From positions 558,001 through 622,000 of the forward strand of contig OZ220224.1 in NCBI GenBank assembly GCA_964291485.2: a DNA stretch of 64,000 bases, in the 5' to 3' direction. The notes beneath the pieces were generated by a model that was not told where the DNA came from, did not search any database, and saw only the letters and a list, made by a program, of their open reading frames with translations. Within the stretch, counting starts at the first letter, position 1, and the number at the start of each line of letters is the position of its first letter. The translations under genes and the position numbers were made by a program. The DNA is from Kistimonas sp964291485. GTDB taxonomy: Bacteria; Pseudomonadota; Gammaproteobacteria; Pseudomonadales; Endozoicomonadaceae. Below, piece by piece: positions 7,998-17,154 of this stretch.

Positions 7998-9500
7998 TTA
8001 GAGGTATTTAAGTTTATAACCTGCCCTTTGTAAGTACTCCCGCTCATGCTCAATATTGGTTTTTGTCAGTGAGCGCTTATCCAGCCATCCATCTGGGAAC
8101 TGCAATAGCATTTGGCGGTCTTTCACTTCAAGCACAATGTCCGGCAGGTGATCGGTACGAATCTGGTTTAATAGAATGGCCTGGCGTAGCAGGATCATCA
8201 ATCGCAGTAGTCGGGTGAATTCGGCGCGAGGCAGCTGGTAGAGCGATTGCAGCGGTAATGTCCGTCGATGCCCCCTTACCAGCATGGCCAGCTGTTGTTG
8301 TTCACGGCTTGAGAAACCGAGCAGGTCAGAATTACGGATAATATAGGCGCCATGGCGGTGGAACTGGATATGAGAGATATCCAGACCGATCTCGTGCAGC
8401 AGGGCCGCGCCTTGCAGGAGCTTGAGATCCTGTTCATTCAGTTTCCAGTCATCAGCAACCTGCTGAAACAGTAGTGTCGCATGTTTGCTGACACGACGGG
8501 CCTGTTCCTCATCGACGTGGTAGCGTGTCATCAGTGCACTGATGGTGCGTTCGCGAACATCTTCATGGCTCTGGCGCCCCACCAGGTCGTACAGCACGCC
8601 TTCTCGCAGGGCGCCATCAGAGTAGTCCATGCTGTCGATATCCAGGCTGTCGAAAACGGCGGTGAGTATTGCCAGTCCTGCAGGAAAAATGGCCGCACGT
8701 TCTGGCTTCAGTCCCGGGAAATGTACCCGTTCGACTTTTCGGAATTGCAGTACGTCCCGCTTTAACTTTTTCAGTCCATCCCGGGTGATGCGATCAATAC
8801 CCTGTTCCGCCAGAATGCCGTGTACTGATTTAACGGAACCCGAAGAACCGATGGCTTCGACCCAACCTTCATTTTGATAGGTTTTCTCAATGTTCATCAA
8901 TTCCAGACGGGCACTGTAATACGCTTCCCGGAGACGCTTCTCGCTGAGATTGCCGTTGGGAAAGTGCTGGTGGGTATAACTTACGCAGCCCATGTGCAGA
9001 CTTTCCAGAAGCTTGGGCTCAAAGCGTTGGCCGATAATGAATTCGGTACTGCCGCCACCGATATCGACGACCAGGCGGCGTTCATTGTCATCAGAATAGG
9101 TTTGCGCCACACCGAGATAAATAAGGCGGGCTTCTTCGCGTCCGGCAATAATGTCGATGGGGTGCCCCAGTTCCTGCTCAGCCAGGCGAACAAAGGTGTC
9201 ACTGTTTCTGGCTTTGCGCAGGGCGTTGGTGCCTACAATGCGAATATTCTCGGAGGCCATGCCGTCAATGTATTCGGCAAACTTGCGGAGGCAGTTAAGG
9301 CCACGTTCCATGGCTTCATCGGTCAGCAGCCCCTGTTCATCAATACCGGCGGCGAGCTGTACTTTTTCCCCCAGTCGCTCGACCGGACGGATTTCATTGT
9401 GATCCTGGCGGGCCACAATCATGTGAAAACTGTTGGAGCCGAGGTCTATGGCCGCCACGAGCGGCTGGCTTTCGGCATGGGTGACATCAGGTGTTGTCAT
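7998..9500 (-). CDS. ppx: Exopolyphosphatase (Ppx/GppA family)
   Basis: This enzyme releases phosphate from the ends of inorganic polyphosphate. The actin-like ATPase fold shows phosphate-1 motif AAIDLGSNSFHM near residue 16 and phosphate-2 motif VVDIGGGSTEF near residue 142. The C-terminal HD-type region contains LLHEIGLDISHIQFHRHGAYI. The 500-residue length fits Ppx, and the trxA-rho neighbourhood is the usual place for ppx in Pseudomonas-like genomes. GppA (guanosine pentaphosphatase) is the alternative, since the two paralogues are hard to separate by eye. Confidence 0.93.
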   Translation of the reverse strand: MTTPDVTHAESQPLVAAIDLGSNSFHMIVARQDHNEIRPVERLGEKVQLAAGIDEQGLLTDEAMERGLNCLRKFAEYIDGMASENIRIVGTNALRKARNSDTFVRLAEQELGHPIDIIAGREEARLIYLGVAQTYSDDNERRLVVDIGGGSTEFIIGQRFEPKLLESLHMGCVSYTHQHFPNGNLSEKRLREAYYSARLELMNIEKTYQNEGWVEAIGSSGSVKSVHGILAEQGIDRITRDGLKKLKRDVLQFRKVERVHFPGLKPERAAIFPAGLAILTAVFDSLDIDSMDYSDGALREGVLYDLVGRQSHEDVRERTISALMTRYHVDEEQARRVSKHATLLFQQVADDWKLNEQDLKLLQGAALLHEIGLDISHIQFHRHGAYIIRNSDLLGFSSREQQQLAMLVRGHRRTLPLQSLYQLPRAEFTRLLRLMILLRQAILLNQIRTDHLPDIVLEVKDRQMLLQFPDGWLDKRSLTKTNIEHEREYLQRAGYKLKYL

Positions 9501-9700
9501 GGGTTATCAGTCACTTCGGGTAATGGGTGAAGAATACCAGATGTCTCCAGAGAGGGGGACAGCACTAACCAGACGGTCAGGCAATACAGGGCATAAATAA
9601 GGGTATGATTCAGGCAAAGGGCAAAGGGTTTATCACCGTCGCAGGCCAGTGCTATGATTGCGCTCTTGTGAATTTTCTTGATTGTTAGGAGTCTGTATCC

Positions 9701-10027
9701 ATGAGCGAGATTGTCAATATCACGGACGCCACCTTTGAGGAGCAGGTTCTGAAGGCCGAGATGCCAGTACTGGTTGACTACTGGGCTGAATGGTGTGGCC
9801 CCTGCAAGATGATTGCCCCGGTGCTGGAAGAGATCGCCGCCGAGTACGATGGCAAGCTGAAGGTCTGCAAGCTGAACATCGATGAAAATGAAGCCACTGC
9901 ACCGAAGTATGGCGTACGCGGCATCCCGACCCTGATGTTGTTCCGTAACGGTGCTGTCGAAGCCACTAAGGTCGGCGCACTGTCCAAGTCCCAGCTGACA
10001 GCGTTTCTGGACAGCAATCTGGCCTGA
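9701..10027 (+). CDS. trxA: Thioredoxin 1
   Basis: This 108-residue cytoplasmic disulfide reductant has the active-site motif WCGPCK, the cis-proline loop GIPTLMLF and the usual ending. The TTAGGAG ribosome site is well placed before the ATG. It lies divergent from ppx and upstream of rho, a conserved gammaproteobacterial arrangement. Confidence 0.98.
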   Translation: MSEIVNITDATFEEQVLKAEMPVLVDYWAEWCGPCKMIAPVLEEIAAEYDGKLKVCKLNIDENEATAPKYGVRGIPTLMLFRNGAVEATKVGALSKSQLTAFLDSNLA

Positions 10028-10366
10028 TTCCCGGCGTTTGAAACCGGCGATCAGTGTCGTTACGACTGGTCGCTGGGCATTTTCCCTGCTATTCTTGCCC
10101 CGTCCCTTGGTTCTGGATTAAAAACGTAAAAAAATTATCGGATGGATGCTGGACGGTCTTTGTAGACAGTGTTAGATTTAGGATTAATCGACCATCGCTG
10201 ACGCCGCTTTCCGGCAAGCAAGTATCTGGCAGCACAGAGCCCCAGTCGGAACCGCAGGCCAACATTCTCATCTGAATCATAAATCGAACGAAAGCCTGAC
10301 ACATTTATCAGCGAATAGACCAGCAACCGGATTTCGCCTTTCACTGAGTAACTCACACAGTCAGTT
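10028..10366 (+). promoter_or_regulatory. Long untranslated leader region upstream of rho
   Basis: The 339 bp between trxA and rho contain no convincing coding sequence. A 73-codon frame at 10054-10275 lacks a ribosome site and resembles nothing known. rho is autoregulated through its leader in E. coli, so a long leader is expected here, but no specific attenuator was identified. Confidence 0.5.
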
Positions 10367-11626
10367 ATGCATCTTACCGAATTAAAGAAAAAAAGTGTCC
10401 CTGAGCTGCTGAAAATTGCAGAAGAAATGGGACTTGAGAATCTTGCCCGCTCACGCAAGCAGGACGTCATCTTTACTATCCTGAAACGCCATGCGCGCAG
10501 CGGTGAGGATATTTACGGGGACGGTGTTCTGGAGATCCTTCAGGACGGGTTCGGTTTCCTCCGTTCCGCCGACAGTTCCTACCTGGCGGGCCCGGATGAC
10601 ATCTATGTCTCGCCCAGTCAGATTCGCCGTTTCAATCTACGCACCGGGGACACCATATCGGGCAAGATTCGCCCCCCGAAAGAAGGCGAACGCTACTTTG
10701 CCCTTCTGAAAGTCAACGAAATCAACTTCGACAAGCCCGAAAACGCCCGCAACAAGATTCTTTTCGAAAACCTCACGCCTCTGTTCCCCAATGAACGCCT
10801 GATCATGGAAATGGGTAACGGTTCCACCGAGGACCTGACCGGTCGAATCATCGACCTGGTATCCCCGGTGGGTAAGGGACAGCGTGGTCTGGTGGTTTCT
10901 CCGCCGAAGGCCGGTAAAACCCTGATGCTGCAGAACATTGCGGCGAATATCACCAAGAATAATCCGGAATGTCACCTGATCGTTCTGTTGATCGACGAAC
11001 GTCCGGAAGAAGTGACCGAGATGGCCCGCTCCGTACGGGGTGAGGTTGTGGCTTCAACCTTTGACGAACCGCCATCACGCCATGTTCAGGTCGCCGAGAT
11101 GGTGTTGGAAAAGGCCAAGCGTCTGGTTGAGCACAAAAAAGATGTGGTCATCCTGCTCGACTCTATCACCCGTCTGGCCCGTGCCTACAACACGGTGATT
11201 CCATCCTCCGGTAAGGTACTGACCGGTGGTGTTGATGCCCACGCACTGGAGCGCCCGAAGCGTTTCTTCGGTGCGGCCCGTAACATTGAAGAAGGCGGCA
11301 GCCTGACCATCATCGCAACCGCGCTGGTGGATACCGGTTCCAAGATGGACGAGGTTATCTTCGAGGAATTCAAGGGCACCGGTAACATGGAAGTGCACCT
11401 GGATCGTCGTATTGCTGAGAAGCGTGTGTTCCCGGCCATCGGTATCAACAAGTCCGGTACCCGCCGTGAAGACCTGCTGACCACCGAAGAAGAACTGCAG
11501 CGGATGTGGATTCTGCGCAAGATCCTCCATCCGATGGATGAGATCGCCGCGATTGAATTCCTGTTGGATCGTATGAAGCATACCAAGACCAATACGGAAT
11601 TCTTCCAGTCCATGAAACGCAAATAA
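10367..11626 (+). CDS. rho: Rho transcription termination factor
   Basis: Rho is the hexameric RNA helicase that ends untranslated transcripts. The 419-residue length is exact for the family. Visible are the N-terminal helical domain (MHLTELKKKSVPELLKIAEE), the RNA-binding OSB fold (GVLEILQDGFGFLRS), Walker A PPKAGKTLML, Walker B DVVILLDSITRLARAY, the Q-loop and the secondary RNA-binding region (GGVDAHALERPKRFFG). The start has no clear Shine-Dalgarno sequence. Confidence 0.99.
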   Translation: MHLTELKKKSVPELLKIAEEMGLENLARSRKQDVIFTILKRHARSGEDIYGDGVLEILQDGFGFLRSADSSYLAGPDDIYVSPSQIRRFNLRTGDTISGKIRPPKEGERYFALLKVNEINFDKPENARNKILFENLTPLFPNERLIMEMGNGSTEDLTGRIIDLVSPVGKGQRGLVVSPPKAGKTLMLQNIAANITKNNPECHLIVLLIDERPEEVTEMARSVRGEVVASTFDEPPSRHVQVAEMVLEKAKRLVEHKKDVVILLDSITRLARAYNTVIPSSGKVLTGGVDAHALERPKRFFGAARNIEEGGSLTIIATALVDTGSKMDEVIFEEFKGTGNMEVHLDRRIAEKRVFPAIGINKSGTRREDLLTTEEELQRMWILRKILHPMDEIAAIEFLLDRMKHTKTNTEFFQSMKRK

Positions 11627-11643
11627 TGCATGGATAATTCATC

Positions 11644-11668
11644 AAAAGGCCGGTTTTACCGGCCTTTT
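11644..11668 (+). terminator. rho terminator
   Basis: A 10-bp perfect stem (AAAAGGCCGG paired with CCGGCCTTTT) with a 5-base loop and a terminal T run lies 18 bp after the rho stop. Confidence 0.9.
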
Positions 11669-11716
11669 GTTTATGTCGTATCATCGCCAGACTGTGCACA
11701 GACGAAGTGACCTTCC

Positions 11717-13183
11717 ATGAAATACCGCGACCTCCGTGATTTTATCGACCAGCTGGAAAGGCAGGGTGAGCTGAAGCGTATTACCGCCGAAGTGGACCCC
11801 AACCTGGAAATGACGGAAATCAGTGATCGCACCCTCCGTCGTGAAGGCCCGGCCCTGTTGTTTGAAAATCCCAAGGGGTATGACATCCCTGTGCTGGCTA
11901 ACCTGTTCGGGACACCTCGCCGTGTCGCCATGGGCATGGGGCAGAATGATGTGGAAGCGTTGCGGGATATTGGGAAGCTGCTGGCGTATCTCAAGGAGCC
12001 TGAACCCCCGAAGGGCTTCCGTGACGCGCTGGCCAAAATTCCGGTATTTCGGCAGGTGTTGAACATGGGGCCGAAAGTGGTTCGGTCGGCCCCCTGCCAG
12101 GAAGTCGTCTTGCACGGTGATGAGGTCGACCTGGAAAAGCTGCCGGTACAAACCTGCTGGCCCGGTGATGTCGCGCCATTGGTAACCTGGCCTTTGGTGA
12201 TTACAAAAGGGCCGCTGAAAGAGCGTCAGAATCTGGGAATTTATCGCCAGCAGTTGCTGGGGCGCAACCAGCTGATTATGCGCTGGTTGTCCCACCGTGG
12301 TGGTGCGCTGGATTACCGGGACTGGCAGGAAAAGCACCCAGGCGAGCGTTTCCCTGTTGTGGTGGCACTCGGTGCAGACCCGGCGACCATTCTGGGCGCT
12401 GTGACACCTGTCCCCGATACGTTGTCAGAATATGCGTTTGCCGGACTTTTGCGTGGTTCCAAAACAGAACTGGTCAAATGTGTGACCAGCGATCTTCAGG
12501 TGCCTGCCAGTGCAGAGATCGTGCTGGAAGGTTATCTTGAGCCAGGACTGGAAGCCGATGAAGGCCCTTACGGCGATCATACTGGCTATTACAATGAGGT
12601 GGAGCGCTTCCCGATCTTTACAGTGGAATGTATGACGCACCGCCGCGATCCCATTTATCACAGCACGTATACCGGTCGTCCACCGGATGAGCCGGCGATC
12701 CTCGGGGTTGCACTGAATGAAGTCTTTGTACCTATTCTGCAGAAGCAGTTTCCAGAGATTGTAGACTTCTATCTTCCGCCAGAAGGATGTTCTTACCGCC
12801 TGGCCGTTGTCACGATACGCAAGGAATACCCGGGCCATGCCAAGCGGGTTATGCTGGGCGTCTGGTCCTTCCTCCGGCAATTCATGTACACGAAGTTTGT
12901 AATCGTTGCGGATGACGATATCAATGCCCGGGACTGGAAAGACGTCATCTGGGCCATGACCACCCGGATGGATCCGAAACGGGATTCAGTGTTTGTTGAA
13001 AACACACCGATTGATTACCTGGATTTCGCCTCGCCGGTGGCAGGCCTTGGATCAAAGGTCGGATTTGATGCTACTAACAAGTGGCCCGGAGAAACCCAGC
13101 GTGAATGGGGGCAGGCTATTCGCATGAGCGATGAAGTGAAATCGCGTGTTGATGAGATTTGGGATCAGCTGGGGATTGATTAA
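11717..13183 (+). CDS. ubiD: UbiD, 4-hydroxy-3-polyprenylbenzoate decarboxylase
   Basis: This prenylated-FMN-dependent enzyme removes the carboxyl group from the ubiquinone precursor. The 488 residues match full-length proteobacterial UbiD: N-terminal MKYRDLRDFIDQLERQGELKRI, the flavin-site region around NLGIYRQQLLGRNQLIMRW, and the catalytic stretch EIVLEGYLEPGLEADEGPYGDHTGYY with its conserved Glu residues. Its cofactor partner UbiX is not in the window. The flavin reductase gene at 13812 lies just downstream, with the HdeA-like gene between, an association common in pseudomonads. Confidence 0.97.
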   Translation: MKYRDLRDFIDQLERQGELKRITAEVDPNLEMTEISDRTLRREGPALLFENPKGYDIPVLANLFGTPRRVAMGMGQNDVEALRDIGKLLAYLKEPEPPKGFRDALAKIPVFRQVLNMGPKVVRSAPCQEVVLHGDEVDLEKLPVQTCWPGDVAPLVTWPLVITKGPLKERQNLGIYRQQLLGRNQLIMRWLSHRGGALDYRDWQEKHPGERFPVVVALGADPATILGAVTPVPDTLSEYAFAGLLRGSKTELVKCVTSDLQVPASAEIVLEGYLEPGLEADEGPYGDHTGYYNEVERFPIFTVECMTHRRDPIYHSTYTGRPPDEPAILGVALNEVFVPILQKQFPEIVDFYLPPEGCSYRLAVVTIRKEYPGHAKRVMLGVWSFLRQFMYTKFVIVADDDINARDWKDVIWAMTTRMDPKRDSVFVENTPIDYLDFASPVAGLGSKVGFDATNKWPGETQREWGQAIRMSDEVKSRVDEIWDQLGID

Positions 13184-13211
13184 ACCGGATGATTGGATCA
13201 CCGGAAGAACG

Positions 13212-13237
13212 AGGCAGATGGTGATTGCCATCTGCCT
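13212..13237. terminator. Hairpin between convergent ubiD and the hdeA-like gene
   Basis: A perfect 10-bp stem (AGGCAGATGG) with a 6-base loop TGATTG sits between the two converging genes. No T run follows on either side, so efficiency as an intrinsic terminator is uncertain. Confidence 0.55.
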
Positions 13238-13244
13238 GGTATCG

Positions 13245-13589
13245 CTACATGTGTTTCTTCACATCAGCATCCATCTGTTTCACCTTGTCTTTGACTTTTG
13301 CCCAGAATGACGCTTTGCGATTTTGGGCACAGACGGTGACGATATAAGGCGTCATCGTGTTCACGCCATCGACATCAAAATCCGTATCTTCAGGCTTGCC
13401 GGATTTACTGTAGGCCGTGGCCCAGCCAACCGCATAGGGTTGGAAGTCATCTTCAATATCCAGAAAATCCGCACAGGTCCACTTGGTAATGGGCTTGGGA
13501 GGAACGTTGGACTTCTTCTTGCTGTCGGCAAAGGTGACGCAGGACAGCGCTGCCAGACTGCACGCCAGGCACAGTGTCTTGATTCCCAT
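13245..13589 (-). CDS. hdeA: HdeA-like periplasmic acid-stress chaperone
   Basis: The 114 residues comprise a Sec signal peptide (MGIKTLCLACSLAALSCVTFA) and a mature domain of about 90 residues resembling HdeA: TKWTCADFLDIEDDFQPYAVGWATAY, then GVNTMTPYIVTVCAQ and ASFWAKVKDKVKQM. The two mature cysteines (TC-ADF and TVC) correspond to the HdeA disulfide. In enteric bacteria HdeA unfolds at low pH and protects periplasmic proteins. Here it stands alone, convergent with ubiD, with no hdeB beside it. Confidence 0.9.
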   Translation of the reverse strand: MGIKTLCLACSLAALSCVTFADSKKKSNVPPKPITKWTCADFLDIEDDFQPYAVGWATAYSKSGKPEDTDFDVDGVNTMTPYIVTVCAQNRKASFWAKVKDKVKQMDADVKKHM

Positions 13590-13811
13590 GAAGGTGTCCT
13601 CTGAGTGACATCGTCGGAAAGCCTAGTTCATACGACAATTTCTGCCACACGTCAGTATTCAAATTAATGACAGGTCGATTCGCCCCGGTTGGCAGGCTAC
13701 GGGGTGAGGTCTTACAGTAAAAGTAATAAATCCCGATAGTTTATGACGTTGATACCTGACGTAAGCGACCTTATTATCACGCCAAAGCAGTAATGGATCA
13801 GAGGGGGCAGC

Positions 13812-14552
13812 GTGCCTGACCAGAGAACACGGGCCTTTCGCGTTAAGCACCTGAACAAGGTGACAGGAGACATCTACCAGGTGCACCTGGTAGTAGCGGA
13901 CGGTAAACCATTGTCGTTTGAAGCGGGGCAGTACCTGCAGGTATTGATGCCTGAGGGTGGCCCCTGTGCCTATTCCATCGCCTCGGCGCCGGGTGACAAC
14001 CGCAATGAGCTGGAATTGCATGTGCAGTGCTACCCGGGGCACGAACGGGCGCAGCAGGTTATTGATCATCTGGCGTCCGGGGAAATGATTCGTGCAACCC
14101 TGCCCCATGGTAATTGTCATCTGGGTGATTGCCCTGATGCTCCCATTGTACTGGTGGCTGCCGGTACCGGCTTTGCCCAGATGAAAAGCATGGTGGAATT
14201 TACCCGTCAGAACGGTCATCGGCATCCCGTTTCTCTCTACTGGGGCGTACGACGGCCACATGGTTTTTACCTGCCCCATTTGCCGGTGCAGTGGAGCAGT
14301 GAGTGGGGGCTGCATTACCACCCCGTTGTCAGCGAAGCAGAAGCCGAAGATGACTGGGCGGGACGTCATGGCCAGCTCTACCGTGCCGTGCTTGATGACC
14401 TGAACCAACTGGGTGATGCGCATTTCTATCTCAGTGGGTCACCCGATATGGTGTATACAACACTGGATGGTCTGGTTGCAGCAGGCGTGGATGAAAGTCG
14501 GGTACATTCCGATGTGTTTGATTATGCCCCCAGGGAAAGCGTGACTAAATAA
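13812..14552 (+). CDS. fre: NAD(P)H-flavin reductase (Fre/LuxG type)
   Basis: This reductase uses NAD(P)H to reduce free flavin. It starts at a GTG preceded by GAGGGGGC. The 246 residues hold the FAD/FMN-binding barrel (FEAGQYLQVLMPEG, YSIASAPG in place of the canonical RxYS motif) and the NAD domain (IVLVAAGTGFAQMKSM, YWGVRRPHGFY, FYLSGSPDMV). It lacks a 2Fe-2S domain. Supply of reduced FMN for UbiX/UbiD chemistry is a reasonable inference from the neighbouring ubiD gene. Confidence 0.9.
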   Translation: MPDQRTRAFRVKHLNKVTGDIYQVHLVVADGKPLSFEAGQYLQVLMPEGGPCAYSIASAPGDNRNELELHVQCYPGHERAQQVIDHLASGEMIRATLPHGNCHLGDCPDAPIVLVAAGTGFAQMKSMVEFTRQNGHRHPVSLYWGVRRPHGFYLPHLPVQWSSEWGLHYHPVVSEAEAEDDWAGRHGQLYRAVLDDLNQLGDAHFYLSGSPDMVYTTLDGLVAAGVDESRVHSDVFDYAPRESVTK

Positions 14553-14590
14553 TCCCACTCATTGGGTAACGTTGTTTATGTAAGATAAAT

Positions 14591-14614
14591 AAAACCTGCT
14601 TACCGGCAGGTTTT
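14591..14614 (+). terminator. Terminator after the flavin reductase gene
   Basis: The inverted repeat AAAACCTGC / GCAGGTTTT with a 6-base loop ends in a T run, 38 bp past the stop codon. Confidence 0.85.
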
Positions 14615-14765
14615 ATTGTTTCAGGAACATAGTTTGTATTGGAGGTAAATACGCTACGGCAGCCACATATTTTGGCCGTCATGGTCGGCATGTTAGATTA
14701 CCGCGTTTTTTCTCTTTGACCTGATACCAAAGCGCCAGCCTGCGCAACAGGGATGTACACTGTTC

Positions 14766-15908
14766 ATGCACAATGCCCGCCGTCTGTTTGGGATACTGTT
14801 CCTCACACCGTTACTCTTTAGTTGCACGACGCGTGAGGCTTCTGATTATGCATCCCGTTATGCCAGGAACCAGTTGCTGAAGCAGACCGGTTCGGCCGGT
14901 CAGGTGATTGCGGCAGGGATGGACTACCAGAAAGACCTTATCGGTTTTGAAGCACTGGTTCGCTTGTTAGCGAAAGAGGCGCGGGTGAACTGGGGCGATG
15001 AAAAACACGCGACGCGTAAGGAATACGTCAAATACACCAATAACTACCGTACACGGGTTTTTGTGGATTTTGACAAAGGAAAGGTGCATGTTGAGACGCT
15101 TGACCGAAAGGATTTGCATCATGCCATTGTCCTTACGCTGCTGACTCCCAATGAGCCAGAGGCAATAGACCTCTTTGGTACACAGGATGTTCCTCTAGGC
15201 GGGGAGCCGGTGTTATATGGTCAGGTGTTGGATCATGAAAAGCAGCCAATACGCTGGCAGTGGCGTGCAGATCGTTATGCGGATTACCTGACTACAAACA
15301 GGCTGTCGCAGAAATGGAGTAAACGGGGCACTGTGTATGCCGTAGATTTTGATCTGACCCGTGACCACCTGCAAAAACGACAGTATCAATATGCCAGCCT
15401 GGTGAGGCAGTATGCCCGTCGTTATAAGGTGGATGAAAGTCTGGTGTATGCCATTATCCGGACCGAGAGCAGTTTCAACCCTTATGCGGTCAGTAGCTCC
15501 AACGCGTATGGGTTAATGCAGATTATCCCGAAAACTGCCGGTAAAGATGTTTTTACCCGAATCAAGAATCGGTCTGATCAGCCATCCAAGCATTACTTGT
15601 TTAAGCCGCACAATAATATTGATACGGGAACCGCCTATATTCATCTGCTGGAAACCCATTATCTGAAGGGGGTTCGGGATCCCCTGTCACGAAAATATAC
15701 GATCATCTCTGCCTATAACGGTGGTGCGGGTAATGTGTTTGCAACCTTTGACCGGGACAGAGGCCGTGCGGTAGAAAAAATCAATCAGCTGAAGCCGTCC
15801 CAGGTGTACTGGGCATTGACCAAGCGCCATCCCCGGGCGGAGTCACGGCGCTATCTTGAGAAAGTGACCACTGCCCAGCGTGACTTCGTGGCTGGCAAGG
15901 TCATGTAG
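14766..15908 (+). CDS. mltC: MltC-type membrane-bound lytic transglycosylase
   Basis: This outer-membrane lipoprotein cleaves the MurNAc-GlcNAc bond of murein. The signal peptide ends in a lipobox (LLFSC, Cys20). The central DUF3393-like domain (residues ~50-200) is typical of MltC. The C-terminal SLT domain has the catalytic Glu in IIRTESSFNPYAVSSSNAYGLMQI, followed by the AYNGGAGNV motif. The 380-residue length is close to E. coli MltC. Confidence 0.93.
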   Translation: MHNARRLFGILFLTPLLFSCTTREASDYASRYARNQLLKQTGSAGQVIAAGMDYQKDLIGFEALVRLLAKEARVNWGDEKHATRKEYVKYTNNYRTRVFVDFDKGKVHVETLDRKDLHHAIVLTLLTPNEPEAIDLFGTQDVPLGGEPVLYGQVLDHEKQPIRWQWRADRYADYLTTNRLSQKWSKRGTVYAVDFDLTRDHLQKRQYQYASLVRQYARRYKVDESLVYAIIRTESSFNPYAVSSSNAYGLMQIIPKTAGKDVFTRIKNRSDQPSKHYLFKPHNNIDTGTAYIHLLETHYLKGVRDPLSRKYTIISAYNGGAGNVFATFDRDRGRAVEKINQLKPSQVYWALTKRHPRAESRRYLEKVTTAQRDFVAGKVM

Positions 15909-15917
15909 AGAGGAAAC

Positions 15918-16400
15918 TTAAAGATACTCCCAGTCAGAGAACGTTGCGGCCTGTCCATGATAGATACCTTTGTCATCCAGCAGATTCCAGACAATGGCAT
16001 TGTGGATGGCAAAACGACGGCCAGATGCCGCAATCCTGATGCCGGCATAGTTTTTGATAAAACCGTGCGCAGAGACTTCCCGTAACAGGCGTTCTCTCTC
16101 ATCCCGTTGCGGCGCTTCCGCTGAATAACGGGATGGCAGTCGTGTAAAGGTCTCCCAATCCATCTCGAACAATTGCAGCGCCTGTTGATTGGCATAATTG
16201 AAAATTGGGTCTGCCTGGGGGCCATGAGAAACAATGACTGCCGGTGCAGTATCCAGCGCAGTGACAAGATTGCTGCTGGCGGTATCGATCAACGATTGCC
16301 CTGTCAGTGACTGAAAGCTGCTTGCCAGCAGTCTTGCATGTGAGGCAAGCCATTCGTCCGTTGAGGATGTTGCTGTATTCACAGGGAGTGTCAGGTTCAT
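15918..16400 (-). CDS. MEKHLA-domain protein
   Basis: This 160-residue soluble protein has a PAS-like fold. Characteristic segments are FNYANQQALQLFEMDWETFTRLPSRYSAE, YAGIRIAASGRRFAIHNAIVWNLLDD and the C-terminal GQAATFSDWEYL. MEKHLA proteins are PAS-like sensors of unknown ligand. The gene converges on mltC with 9 bp between the stops. Confidence 0.85.
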   Translation of the reverse strand: MNLTLPVNTATSSTDEWLASHARLLASSFQSLTGQSLIDTASSNLVTALDTAPAVIVSHGPQADPIFNYANQQALQLFEMDWETFTRLPSRYSAEAPQRDERERLLREVSAHGFIKNYAGIRIAASGRRFAIHNAIVWNLLDDKGIYHGQAATFSDWEYL

Positions 16401-16481
16401 GAAAACAATTCACCGCTGTTTATCATTATTGTGAAGAGGATTCCTGTTTGTTGGTTATCCGTCAATGGCGAACTAAAGCGG

Positions 16482-17117
16482 TTAAAACGAGTGGTGCAGT
16501 TTTTTTACGGCATACCCCTTGTATGTGAACCCGAGGGGTTTGGGGACAAATGGCATGTACTGGGTGTCCAGTGTCTGAATGTCGAGACGACCTTCTGTGA
16601 TCAGGTCAGGAATGGCTCGATTCAGGTGGCATCCTCCAAACAGTTTCTTCCAGAGCGGATTCAGGCGATCCTGCCATTGGCCGATTCGAACCACCGGCGA
16701 TCGTCCATGCTCACAGAAGAGTAATCGTCCGCCCGGTTTTAAGACGCGGTAGATCTGCTGCAGGGCAGAGTACCAGTCGGGTATAGTACAGAGGGTATAC
16801 GTCAAAACAACGGTATCCATGCTGTTTGTTTCCAGCGGGATCTCCTCACCCGGCAGGGACAACCATTCTATAGGCACAGTTGCCTGCTGGTAGCGCTTTG
16901 CCGCCAGTGACCGCATGGCATCAGAGGGCTCCAGCGCCCAGACCTTTTCGACGATGTCCGAACGGTAGAACGGGAAGTTCAGACCTGATCCCGCACCAAT
17001 TTCCAGTACGCGACCTGCGGCATCCGGAATAATCTCTGCACGCAATCCCTGAATATCTTTGCATCCGCAGCAAAAGTTGAGCAGGTGTGGAAGGCAGTAC
17101 TTGTCGTAGAAATTCAT
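16482..17117 (-). CDS. Class I SAM-dependent methyltransferase
   Basis: This 211-residue enzyme has motif I VLEIGAGSGLNFPFY near residue 36, motif II acidic residue in VWALEPSDAM, and motif IV VVLTYTLCTIPDW with LKPGGRLLFCEH. An N-terminal Cys-rich stretch (LLNFCCGC) is unusual. It resembles the UbiE/thiol-methyltransferase-like phospholipid methyltransferase group; the substrate cannot be read from the sequence. Confidence 0.87.
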   Translation of the reverse strand: MNFYDKYCLPHLLNFCCGCKDIQGLRAEIIPDAAGRVLEIGAGSGLNFPFYRSDIVEKVWALEPSDAMRSLAAKRYQQATVPIEWLSLPGEEIPLETNSMDTVVLTYTLCTIPDWYSALQQIYRVLKPGGRLLFCEHGRSPVVRIGQWQDRLNPLWKKLFGGCHLNRAIPDLITEGRLDIQTLDTQYMPFVPKPLGFTYKGYAVKKLHHSF

Positions 17118-17154
17118 GCGTTGTCACATTGTTTTAATCAATTTCAGTGGCATA

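Noticed and set aside
10054..10275. 73-codon frame in the rho leader
   Set aside because: No ribosome site and no similarity; better read as untranslated leader.
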